The position numbers and the translations under genes are program-made. The notes under the pieces were generated by a model. That model saw nothing but the letters and a program-made list of their open reading frames with translations, was not told the DNA's origin and ran no database searches. A stretch of DNA of 5,632 bases from an uncultured Planctomycetaceae bacterium (GTDB lineage: Bacteria > Planctomycetota > Planctomycetia > Pirellulales > UBA1268). Shown here piece by piece: positions 1 through 5,632 of the stretch. Position 1 is the stretch's first letter, and every line of letters starts with the position of its first letter. The stretch lies in assembly GCA_937926325.1 (NCBI GenBank), contig CALAZQ010000265.1:1-5632 (forward strand), written 5' to 3'.

Positions 1-1769
1 TCTGGCAGGGCCGCTTCGGCCGCTTCCCGGCCCCGATCCATCAGCTCACGGCCGGCGGCAAAATCATCAAACGTGTGGGCCGAGGTATCGGGGGTGATCA
101 CATAGTCGCTGCCCGAACGATGGATACCGGACAGGCTGCGGAGCGAGACATCGTTGACCCGCAGCAGCGTCCGCAGGTAGCCAGGGGCGGTCAGCCGGCC
201 CGGCTGCTTGGGGTCGCGGCAGAAGTCGCTGGAGAGTTTTGTCGTCACATCGACCGCCAGCACCACGTTCGCCCCCTGCCGCCGCAGGCAGTGCGAGGGC
301 ACATTGGCCAGCACACCCCCGTCCACCAGCGCCTCATCCCCCCGCAGAATCGGCTTGCCGAAAATCGGGTGATTGATGCTCTCCATCACGCCCGAGACGA
401 CGTCACCAGTTCGCCGGATCCGCTCCTGGCCGGTGACCAGGTCGACGGTCACCAGCGAGGCGGGCAGCAGCAGTTCTTCAAACTGCACGTTCTGCAGGTG
501 CTCGCGGAACTTCGGTTCGATCCAGCCCATCCGAAACTGTGACAGCAGAAACATTTCCCGGTTTTTGGGCAGGGCCCGCAGCCAGCCTGGCGGCGTCATC
601 TCCTTGAGCATCAATGCAAGCAGCATCTCTGGCGACTTCCCCATCGCATAGCCGGCCGACATGATCGCCCCGGCACTCGTACCAGCCACGCTGTCAAAGA
701 AGATGCCTTCACGGCCCAGCACCTCGATCACGCCCAGGTGAGCCATGCCCTTGGCACCACCCCCGCCGAGGGCCAGGCCGAACACCAGGCCGTCGACGCA
801 GTGGATGCAGCGGGCCACATCGTGATCGCGAAACCGGGGGCCCTCGGCCCCGCGGGTCCACTGCACCCGCATGTCGGCCGTCGGCAGCGGCAGGTCGTGG
901 GCCTGTCGCCGGGGCAGCCGCTCGGCCTGCTCGTGGGTCCAGACCACCTGGGAATGTCCGGCGAAACGCTCATGATTCCGCACGAGTGCCCCGAGCCGGC
1001 TCTCCGGCACCGACTCATCACGGTTATCGAACAGCCAGAGCAGATGCTCACACTGACTCAGCAAAGCCGGATCAGCCGTGGCGACATCACAGTCGATCAG
1101 CACCCGGTTGCCCTGCGTCACTGCGTCGGCAATCTGGTCACGGAGACGTTCGGTATCCTGTCCGGGCTGCAATTCTCCCAGCACCTGATTGGACGGCCAG
1201 GCCTGCGGCCGGTGGGTAACCACCTTGATCCGGGCGCCGCGACGCTCGAACACCTCAGCCATCTGCGGGGCGAGGGCGGCATGCTCCTCCCGGGACTGCA
1301 CCACGCCAAACACCGACCGGATCACCTGCTGCCGCTTGCCGAGCAGTTCCCCCCGCAACCAGCGGCCGAGCGTCCGGCTGAGATTGACGGCGAATTGCGG
1401 CACCCGTTCGACCGCCTCGGCAAACTGCTCGTGGCTGAGCACCAGCAGTTCGGTGTCCACGACGGCGGCCACGGTGGCATTCCGGGGCGAGCCGATCAGC
1501 ATCGACAGTTCGCCGAAGTGAGCCCCGCGGTCAAGGACGTTGAGCAGCGTCTGCTCACCGTCGTCTTCTTCCAGCAGCACCCGGACCCGGCCCCGGGTGA
1601 TCACATACATCGTGCCTCCCGGGTCCCCCTGTCGAAACAGCACCTCGCCGCCAGAGACCTCCAGCGGCTTGGCAGTCGAAAGGATCGAGCCGATCTCGGC
1701 ATCAGAAAGCTCGGCAAAAGCGGGGGAACCCTTGCAAAAGCTGTAATCGGGGGAGGCGTTTTCGGTCAT
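1..1769 (-). CDS. Patatin-like phospholipase with cyclic nucleotide-binding domain (NTE/RssA type), C-terminus cut by window edge
   Basis: Reading the minus strand from ATG at 1769 gives 589 codons open to the left edge, so only the end of the protein is missing. Residues about 15-125 form a cyclic-nucleotide-binding domain with a phosphate-binding-cassette-like stretch, FGELSMLIGSPRNATV (85-100), keeping Glu87 and Arg96. Residues about 150-300 resemble a worn-down P-loop/Rossmann region (VFGVVQSREEHAA, later VLIDCD) with no Walker A lysine. The patatin domain starts near 328: oxyanion-hole loop GGGGAKG (335-341), nucleophile elbow GTSAG with Ser365, and the dyad Asp483 in VDGG. The family hydrolyses acyl esters of phospholipids or lysophospholipids. 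The binding domain suggests ligand control, but the ligand is unknown. There is no signal peptide or clear membrane segment. An in-frame ATG at 1802 adds 11 residues (MPPTEFCEPAR); neither start has a Shine-Dalgarno sequence, and a stop lies just upstream of 1802. Family assignment is secure; the start is not. Confidence 0.93.
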   Translation of the reverse strand, partial: MTENASPDYSFCKGSPAFAELSDAEIGSILSTAKPLEVSGGEVLFRQGDPGGTMYVITRGRVRVLLEEDDGEQTLLNVLDRGAHFGELSMLIGSPRNATVAAVVDTELLVLSHEQFAEAVERVPQFAVNLSRTLGRWLRGELLGKRQQVIRSVFGVVQSREEHAALAPQMAEVFERRGARIKVVTHRPQAWPSNQVLGELQPGQDTERLRDQIADAVTQGNRVLIDCDVATADPALLSQCEHLLWLFDNRDESVPESRLGALVRNHERFAGHSQVVWTHEQAERLPRRQAHDLPLPTADMRVQWTRGAEGPRFRDHDVARCIHCVDGLVFGLALGGGGAKGMAHLGVIEVLGREGIFFDSVAGTSAGAIMSAGYAMGKSPEMLLALMLKEMTPPGWLRALPKNREMFLLSQFRMGWIEPKFREHLQNVQFEELLLPASLVTVDLVTGQERIRRTGDVVSGVMESINHPIFGKPILRGDEALVDGGVLANVPSHCLRRQGANVVLAVDVTTKLSSDFCRDPKQPGRLTAPGYLRTLLRVNDVSLRSLSGIHRSGSDYVITPDTSAHTFDDFAAGRELMDRGREAAEAALP

Positions 1770-2026
1770 CCTGGCTGGCTCACAGAATTCGGTGGGAGGC
1801 ATTCGGTGGACGGCGGGAAATTACCCCTGTTGTCGCCCCCGAACGGTTCGATCGTCAACTGCAGCGGACCGCTCCGGTATACCTCCGTAAAAACATCGAT
1901 TGACTTGGCCGGCCTGTCCGCAGTAGTTGCCCGGGTAATGAGATTGGGCTGCCGTGAAGCCTGCCGTCACAGGAACGCGACAGGTGGCAGCGTCTTGAAA
2001 CACCTTCACTTGACAGATTGCCCGAC
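1770..2026. other. Divergent intergenic region between the phospholipase gene and the small plus-strand gene
   Basis: This gap separates two genes transcribed away from each other, so it should hold a promoter for each. I see no pair of -35 and -10 boxes at good spacing. TTGACT at 1900-1905 and TTGACA at 2010-2015 on the plus strand lack a matching -10; the second is too close to the ATG at 2027 to drive that gene. A 7-bp inverted repeat (ATTACCC at 1820-1826, GGGTAAT at 1933-1939) and an 8-bp palindrome (GGTATACC, 1876-1883) are present but may be chance. If the phospholipase starts at 1802, the gap shrinks to 1803-2026. Short open frames here look like shadows. Confidence 0.4.
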
Positions 2027-2425
2027 ATGCGAAACCAAAGCGGCCAATCCCGTTCCGCCGCACCCCTGATACGGGCAAAACGGGCCGTCGCTGGTGGCAT
2101 CCGCAAGGTGGCCGACAGCCCCTGGGCCAAGTTCACCACCGGCGTCGTGCTGCTGACAAGCGGCCTCGACGAGGCGATCGAAACACTATTTGCCGATCTT
2201 TCAGCGCTTGAACTCGGCGCCCATCACGGGGTCATCCTGTTGGGCTTCGTCAACGTGATGTCATCGCTCCCCGACATGCTCGACGGTTTGGTCGGCACGT
2301 TCTTGGTCGACGAGCACGACGATGCCCCCGTCACTCTTCCGGTCGCATCAGCCAGACAGAACCACGCTGATCGTCCCCAACCAGGCGAGACTGCAGCCCC
2401 AGATTCTCTCCGAGCAGCTTCATGA
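2027..2425 (+). CDS. Small uncharacterised protein, probably membrane-associated
   Basis: The frame encodes 132 residues from ATG 2027; a TTG at 2018 in the same frame would add three residues. No Shine-Dalgarno sequence precedes either. I do not recognise a named family, but the composition is protein-like. A basic N-terminal stretch (1-33) is followed by two short apolar stretches, FTTGVVLLTSGLDEAIETLF (36-55) and the stretch from His66 to Leu89 (AHHGVILLGFVNVMSSLPDML), joined by an acidic linker. The pattern of glycine, Glu/Asp and a paired-histidine HHG motif suggests a membrane hairpin or an amphipathic helical pair. The tail after residue about 95 (DEHDDAPVTLP onwards) is polar and lies over the 3' end of the opposite gene. 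Third-position GC preference holds through the core. The gene stands alone on the plus strand, divergent from the phospholipase. It is likely real; the function is unknown. Confidence 0.62.
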   Translation: MRNQSGQSRSAAPLIRAKRAVAGGIRKVADSPWAKFTTGVVLLTSGLDEAIETLFADLSALELGAHHGVILLGFVNVMSSLPDMLDGLVGTFLVDEHDDAPVTLPVASARQNHADRPQPGETAAPDSLRAAS

Positions 2426-4247
2426 CCTCGCGATCCCGCTCGAGGCCCTGCCCCACGAACGTGAAGGGACCGTGGTCGAGGAAGGGGTCGTTGCGAATGA
2501 GGTCGCTGCGGAAGTACCCGAGGGACGGGTCGATGAAGAAGACGAGGTCTCCGTCTGGCGGCAGCCGTCGGGCAGCCGCGGGCCGCTGGGCCAGTTGATC
2601 GCCGATGAGCGTATGAATCTGCCAGGCTCGCAGCGGCAAGCAACAGACGAGGCTAAGCACGGCAGTGAGACCGGCCACCCGAAGCAGCCAGGGGGCACCT
2701 GCCCTCAGAGCGGGCTCAGCTGGAGCTTCTGTCGCCGATGTTCCAGGCGAGTCCTGCCGCCCAGCTGCCAGCCCTGCCGCCAGCAACGGCAGGCTGCCCC
2801 AGACCGGAAAGAAATAACGATACCCCCAGCCATGACCACCGCTCATGGGGATCAGCGCATAGGCCAGAAAGGTCACCACAGCTGAGGCCGCCAGCAGCCT
2901 GCTGCCGGCCGTCTGCCGCGTCGCCCACCAGCCGCAGGCCGCCAGCACCAGCAGCCCCGGACTATTCCAGGCGATCAGCCGCAGCAGTGAGGCCGTCCGA
3001 CCGTTGATCAGCATCGGGATCGAGGGCAGCGTCAGTGTTCGTAGATAGCCAGCCAGTCGTCCGGTCAGCCGTTGCCAGTCGGTCGGGCCCGATGCTGGTT
3101 CAGGGGCGTCCGCTGAATTCGTTGCCTGCTCGCTGGCAACGGCGTTCACCACCGGTGGCTGCTTGACTCCGCGTTTGACGGCCGACCAGCCAGCGTCGAT
3201 CGGCAAAAACACCAGGGCGTAGCTGGCACCGATCACCGGCAACCACCGCCAACGCTCCGGCCGCCAGGCCAACCAGATGAGCCACGGCAGGGCGAAGCAG
3301 AAATGGGGAAACGGGTTATGCAGCAGCAGGGCAAAGCCCCCCAGCAGTCCGGCTGCGGCCACCCGCCCCAGCGAGGGACGGACCAACAGCCAGGCGTAGG
3401 CGAGGTTGCAGACGAGGTGGGGCAGCATGGCATAGAACGACATGCCGTACGCAAAGAAGACCGGCGAGCCCAGAGCGAATAGCACCGCCCAGCCGACGGC
3501 TTCACGGCCGTAGAGTTCACGGGCCAGTCCTGCGAGCAGCAGCACCGCCAGTCCGGCCAGGCAGGGATTGAGGGCCCACGGAACACCAAGTGCGGTGAAC
3601 GGGGTCAGCAACAGGGCGTGGCCCGGTGAATAGTTTGAGCAGGTGGCCCCGGTCTCGTAGGAGACATTCAGAAAATAATCCTTGAATTCCGGGCTGATCA
3701 GCAGCGGCGAGAGTGGGGGAGGCCACTGCCCCGTCAGCCTTCCCTGGGCAAATATCTCCGACTGAAACACCGGGGCGTACTCATCCATGGTGAACGGATA
3801 GGCGTGATGAGCGATAAGGCAGAGGATGGCACAGAACAAGCCAACGACCGCAGCCGCGACTGCCGGCCAGTTGCCCAGGCGTACAACCAGCGGTTTCACG
3901 TCCAACCGTGCCGCGAGGCCGAATGCGAACACCAGGCAACCCATCCCAACTGCAGCGCCGGGCCAGTCGATGTAGCCGATCAGGTAAGCAAACGGCGGGA
4001 TATATTCGTTCGCCGGCAGAAGCAGCCGCTCCCCGGGCAGGCTCCGGCCGGTCGATGTCAGAAGAAATCGCGAGGCGGACAAGACCGCCGTCGCAATTGC
4101 CTGAACGCCGATCAACAGTCCTGGCACCCAAAAAGAGTGCCCGCTGATCGGCAGCGGAAGACGATTTCTTGTGGTTTTTAGGCGAGCCATCAGTGTCATG
4201 GGCCACCAACAAAGCCATCCGGGTTTCTGAAACTGCTGCCACGGCAT
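2331..4247 (-). CDS. Polytopic membrane protein, probable GT-C fold glycosyltransferase (ArnT/PMT/RgtA-like)
   Basis: The 638-residue frame is strongly hydrophobic with about 11-13 likely membrane segments, among them 40-60, 90-112, 127-147, 225-242, 248-268, 270-289, 296-326, 333-350, 449-467, 475-495 and 518-540. After the third lies TMDEYAPVFQSEIFAQGRL (153-171), which resembles the first extracytoplasmic loop of GT-C glycosyltransferases, where an Asp-Glu pair (155-156) binds metal or lipid-phosphate donor. GHGWGYRYFFPVWGSLP (471-487) resembles a late GT-C motif. Such enzymes move sugars from polyprenyl-phosphate donors to lipid, glycan or protein acceptors outside the cytoplasmic membrane; acceptor and donor here are unknown. 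A polar loop at about 360-395 and a soluble C-terminal part (565-638) follow. ATGs at 4199 (MTLMARLK) and 4190 are alternative starts that give a more usual N-terminus than the Trp-rich MPWQQFQKPGWLCWW; none has a ribosome binding site. It starts 25 bp after the hydrolase gene and probably shares its transcript. Confidence 0.82.
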   Translation of the reverse strand: MPWQQFQKPGWLCWWPMTLMARLKTTRNRLPLPISGHSFWVPGLLIGVQAIATAVLSASRFLLTSTGRSLPGERLLLPANEYIPPFAYLIGYIDWPGAAVGMGCLVFAFGLAARLDVKPLVVRLGNWPAVAAAVVGLFCAILCLIAHHAYPFTMDEYAPVFQSEIFAQGRLTGQWPPPLSPLLISPEFKDYFLNVSYETGATCSNYSPGHALLLTPFTALGVPWALNPCLAGLAVLLLAGLARELYGREAVGWAVLFALGSPVFFAYGMSFYAMLPHLVCNLAYAWLLVRPSLGRVAAAGLLGGFALLLHNPFPHFCFALPWLIWLAWRPERWRWLPVIGASYALVFLPIDAGWSAVKRGVKQPPVVNAVASEQATNSADAPEPASGPTDWQRLTGRLAGYLRTLTLPSIPMLINGRTASLLRLIAWNSPGLLVLAACGWWATRQTAGSRLLAASAVVTFLAYALIPMSGGHGWGYRYFFPVWGSLPLLAAGLAAGRQDSPGTSATEAPAEPALRAGAPWLLRVAGLTAVLSLVCCLPLRAWQIHTLIGDQLAQRPAAARRLPPDGDLVFFIDPSLGYFRSDLIRNDPFLDHGPFTFVGQGLERDREVMKLLGENLGLQSRLVGDDQRGSVWLMRPEE

Positions 4248-4272
4248 TCGGCAGCCAACTTTTTCAGCGACT

Positions 4273-5184
4273 TTACGGTAGGGTCCGCACCTCGCGGGGT
4301 ACCCCGATGCGGTTGTCGAGCCGTTCGATCTCGCGGTGGATCAGGTCGAGGTTCGAGTCGCGGACCGTCGGCAGCTGGAACCGGGCCTGCCGCACGGTGC
4401 TGTACCGCAGGTCGGCCACCACCAGTTCCTCACCCGCACCACCGACCGCCAGCAACTTGCCGTGGGCGTCGACGATCCGGCTGCCGCCCCAATATTGCTC
4501 GCCATCCCGACTGCCGCAGTGGTTGGTCATGATCACGGGCATGCCGTACATCATGCCGTAAAACTTGATCGCCGTTTCCCAGCCGAGCGGGTTGGAAAAA
4601 TCGATGCCGACCGCCTCGTGCGACGAAGCCACCGGCATCACCAGAAAGGTCGCCCCGGCCAGGGCCGCCAGATGCACCAGCCCGGGGTTCCAGGCATCGG
4701 CACAGATGAAGATGCTGCCGGTCCAGGGCAGCCGGTGGCTGAAGGTCTCGATGTAGCGGCCCCGGGCGAAGTATTTTGCTTCCTCAAGGTTGCCGTAGGT
4801 GGCGAGGTTGAGTTTCCGGTGGATAAAGACGACCTCGCCAGCACGCAGGGCGGCAGCCGAGTTGTGAAACTGTGCGGCGTAGCCCTCCTCAACGAAGCCC
4901 GCGATCACCGTCATATCACCGGCGTATTCCGCCAATGCCAACAGCCGCGGATCGTGCCGGGTGATGGCCAGGTCGGGCGTCCGGCTGCGGACCTGATACC
5001 CGGTCAGGGAGAGCTCGGGAAAGACGAGCACCTCGACGCCTCGCTCCCGCGCCTCGTCGATGAACTGCTTGTGCTTCGCGAGGTTTTCTTCGATTTGGGC
5101 TTCAGTGGGGTCGATCTGAGCGGCCGCCACCCGCAGGATGTCGCCCTTGAATGGATTGTGTTCGACCTCGCCATCTGCAGCCAT
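4273..5184 (-). CDS. Carbon-nitrogen hydrolase (nitrilase superfamily amidase)
   Basis: The 303-residue protein is a single complete nitrilase-fold domain of typical family length. The triad is visible: Glu57 in FPELSLTGY, Lys124 in HRKLNLATYG and Cys161 in FICADAWNP. The second conserved glutamate is Glu134 or Glu135 in GNLEEAKYF. These enzymes attack C-N bonds of amides or nitriles through a cysteine thioester and release ammonia. They include aliphatic and omega-amidases, N-carbamoyl hydrolases and the glutaminase domain of NAD synthetase. The spacing from KLNLATYG to EEAKYF and the ICADAW motif fit an amidase or glutaminase better than a true nitrilase, but the substrate cannot be read from sequence. 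There is no signal peptide, so it is cytoplasmic. The start is fixed by GAAGGAG six bases before the ATG. It follows the asparagine synthetase gene by 50 bp and precedes the glycosyltransferase gene by 25 bp, which suggests one operon. Confidence 0.93.
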   Translation of the reverse strand: MAADGEVEHNPFKGDILRVAAAQIDPTEAQIEENLAKHKQFIDEARERGVEVLVFPELSLTGYQVRSRTPDLAITRHDPRLLALAEYAGDMTVIAGFVEEGYAAQFHNSAAALRAGEVVFIHRKLNLATYGNLEEAKYFARGRYIETFSHRLPWTGSIFICADAWNPGLVHLAALAGATFLVMPVASSHEAVGIDFSNPLGWETAIKFYGMMYGMPVIMTNHCGSRDGEQYWGGSRIVDAHGKLLAVGGAGEELVVADLRYSTVRQARFQLPTVRDSNLDLIHREIERLDNRIGVPREVRTLP

Positions 5185-5190
5185 CGTGGG

Positions 5191-5197
5191 CTCCTTC
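5191..5197 (-). promoter_or_regulatory. Shine-Dalgarno sequence of the carbon-nitrogen hydrolase gene
   Basis: GAAGGAG on the minus strand lies six bases before the ATG at 5184 and fixes that start. It is the only strong ribosome binding site in the window; the other starts lack one. Confidence 0.8.
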
Positions 5198-5217
5198 GCT
5201 CTACCACCTCAGCCAAC

Positions 5218-5230
5218 CCAGGGTGCCTGG
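5218..5230. other. Short hairpin just after the asparagine synthetase stop
   Basis: CCAGG and CCTGG form a perfect 5-bp stem with a 3-base loop, beginning five bases after the TGA on the minus strand. No U-run follows, so it is not a canonical terminator. It may weakly stabilise or process the transcript between the synthetase and the hydrolase, or it may be chance. Confidence 0.25.
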
Positions 5231-5234
5231 TAAC

Positions 5235-5632
5235 TCAGCCGCACTCGACGCGATCGTCGGCCCAGGTGCCGGCCTGGGCCAGGATCATATCAGGGTCGGT
5301 GAACTGCTCCCGCAGGATCTGCTCATAGATGGCGGCCTCGTCCTCACGCGAGAAGGGGCCGGCACGCCCGGAGGCAATTGCCAGTGCTTCCTGCAGCACG
5401 TCAACCGTCCCGGTGCCCTCATCAAACTGGGCCTTCTTCCGCCAGACGAGGTCTGCGGGCAGCAGGTCTTCGACAGCTTTGCGGAGAATCCACTTTTCTG
5501 TTGTTACCCGGCCAAAAGGCCGGGGGTGTGACTCCGTACCGGCAGGTGATGAGGCTGAAGTCTGCTCCGGGCCAGGAGGCCGGATGTGTGACTCCGTACC
5601 GGCAGGTGATGAGGCTGAAGTCTGCTCCGGGC
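5235..5632 (-). CDS. Asparagine synthetase (AsnB-type), C-terminal fragment carrying an in-frame 20-residue tandem repeat
   Basis: The minus-strand frame is open from the right edge to TGA at 5235-5237 and gives 131 residues; the start lies outside. From residue 45 it matches the C-terminal end of asparagine synthetase domains: EKWILRKAVEDLLPADLVW, then RKKAQFDEGTGTVDVL, including the lysine of the WR-x-K-x-QF segment conserved in AsnB enzymes. These enzymes activate aspartate with ATP and amidate it with ammonia, usually from glutamine. Whether this protein has the usual N-terminal glutaminase domain cannot be seen. Residues 1-41 are not family-like: two copies of a 20-residue repeat (core QTSASSPAGTESH), then PRPFGRV, joined without a stop to TTEKW. 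In relatives a variable loop precedes EKW, so the insert probably sits on the surface and may be tolerated. Alternatively the gene is inactive. The hydrolase gene starts 50 bp downstream. Confidence 0.85.
   Translation of the reverse strand, partial: PEQTSASSPAGTESHIRPPGPEQTSASSPAGTESHPRPFGRVTTEKWILRKAVEDLLPADLVWRKKAQFDEGTGTVDVLQEALAIASGRAGPFSREDEAAIYEQILREQFTDPDMILAQAGTWADDRVECG
5507..5632 (-). repeat. 60-bp tandem repeat array inside the asparagine synthetase frame, continuing past the window edge
   Basis: Two full units, 5511-5570 and 5571-5630, match at 56 of 60 bases; 45 bases (5526-5570 and 5586-5630) are identical. Two further bases fit the start of a third unit, so the array probably continues. 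On the minus strand the unit has no stop codon in any frame. The three readings include QTSASSPAGTESH (the synthetase frame), RSRLQPHHLPVRSHT and GADFSLITCRYGVTH. The plus strand has several stops. The inner boundary is a perfect hairpin, CCCGGCC-AAAA-GGCCGGG (5507-5524); the next unit junction has an imperfect form with loop AGGA (5567-5583). There is no transposase and no CRISPR-like spacer structure. It behaves like a small non-autonomous repetitive element. Confidence 0.88.

Noticed and set aside
75..542. Plus-strand frame of 155 codons near the left edge
   Set aside because: It is antisense to the patatin domain, including the catalytic Asp region, and has no domain-like features.
1820..1939. 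ATTACCC and GGGTAAT inverted repeat as an operator
   Set aside because: The arms are only 7 bp and over 100 bp apart, which can easily arise by chance.
2010..2015. TTGACA as a -35 promoter box for the small plus-strand gene
   Set aside because: It is only 11 bases before the ATG at 2027, so a matching -10 box would fall inside the coding sequence, and none is seen.
738..2069. Long plus-strand open frame of 443 codons
   Set aside because: It lies opposite the phospholipase, whose cyclic-nucleotide and patatin motifs are unmistakable. Its translation is rich in His, Pro, Gly and Arg with no recognisable domain, typical of an antisense frame in GC-rich DNA.
4336..5328. Long plus-strand open frame of 330 codons
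   Set aside because: It is antisense to the carbon-nitrogen hydrolase and the end of the synthetase, both supported by catalytic or family motifs. It has no protein-like pattern of its own.
5507..5524. Strong GC hairpin as a rho-independent terminator
   Set aside because: No run of T follows on either strand, and it lies inside an open synthetase frame as part of the repeat array.
5151..5531. Plus-strand frame of 126 codons near the right edge
   Set aside because: It is antisense to the asparagine synthetase end, which has clear family motifs on the minus strand.
5511..5632. CRISPR array
   Set aside because: The units are contiguous 60-bp tandem copies with no unique spacers, and no cas gene is present.

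Overview
The window is GC-rich bacterial chromosome with dense coding, mostly on the minus strand. No RNA gene, CRISPR array, insertion sequence, origin or prophage gene is visible. My best guess for the source is a planctomycete (Planctomycetota). The grounds are the mix of genes, the scarcity of Shine-Dalgarno sequences (only one good one), and a 60-bp repeat whose translated form (SASSPAGTESH) I associate from memory with planctomycete genomes. The phylum is inference, not shown by the sequence.

Layout from left to right. (1) Positions 1-1769, minus strand: a long patatin-like phospholipase of the NTE/RssA type, with an N-terminal cyclic-nucleotide-binding domain, a degenerate P-loop-like middle region and a C-terminal lipase domain. 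Its C-terminal end runs off the left edge. (2) About 1770-2026: a divergent intergenic region with no convincing promoter. (3) Positions 2027-2425, plus strand: a small uncharacterised protein, probably membrane-associated. (4) Positions 2331-4247, minus strand: a polytopic membrane protein that looks like a GT-C fold glycosyltransferase, meeting gene 3 tail to tail with a 95-bp overlap. (5) Positions 4273-5184, minus strand: a complete nitrilase-superfamily carbon-nitrogen hydrolase with the Glu-Lys-Cys triad and the only strong ribosome binding site in the window. (6) Positions 5235-5632, minus strand: the C-terminal part of an asparagine synthetase (AsnB-type synthetase domain), whose start lies beyond the right edge.

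Genes 6, 5 and 4 read in the same direction with gaps of 50 and 25 bp and probably form one transcription unit. An amidotransferase-type synthetase next to a nitrilase-type amidase suggests shared amide-nitrogen chemistry. The hydrolase might supply ammonia to the synthetase or hydrolyse an amide that it makes. The link to the glycosyltransferase may be functional (for example cell-envelope decoration) or only positional.

The most unusual feature is at the right edge. The asparagine synthetase frame runs without a stop through at least two copies of a 60-bp tandem repeat, adding 20 residues per copy just before the conserved TEKWILRKA segment. The repeat has no stop codon in any of the three frames on this strand, and its length is a multiple of three. 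It ends in a perfect 7-bp hairpin. It looks like a small repetitive element tolerated inside a protein-coding gene.
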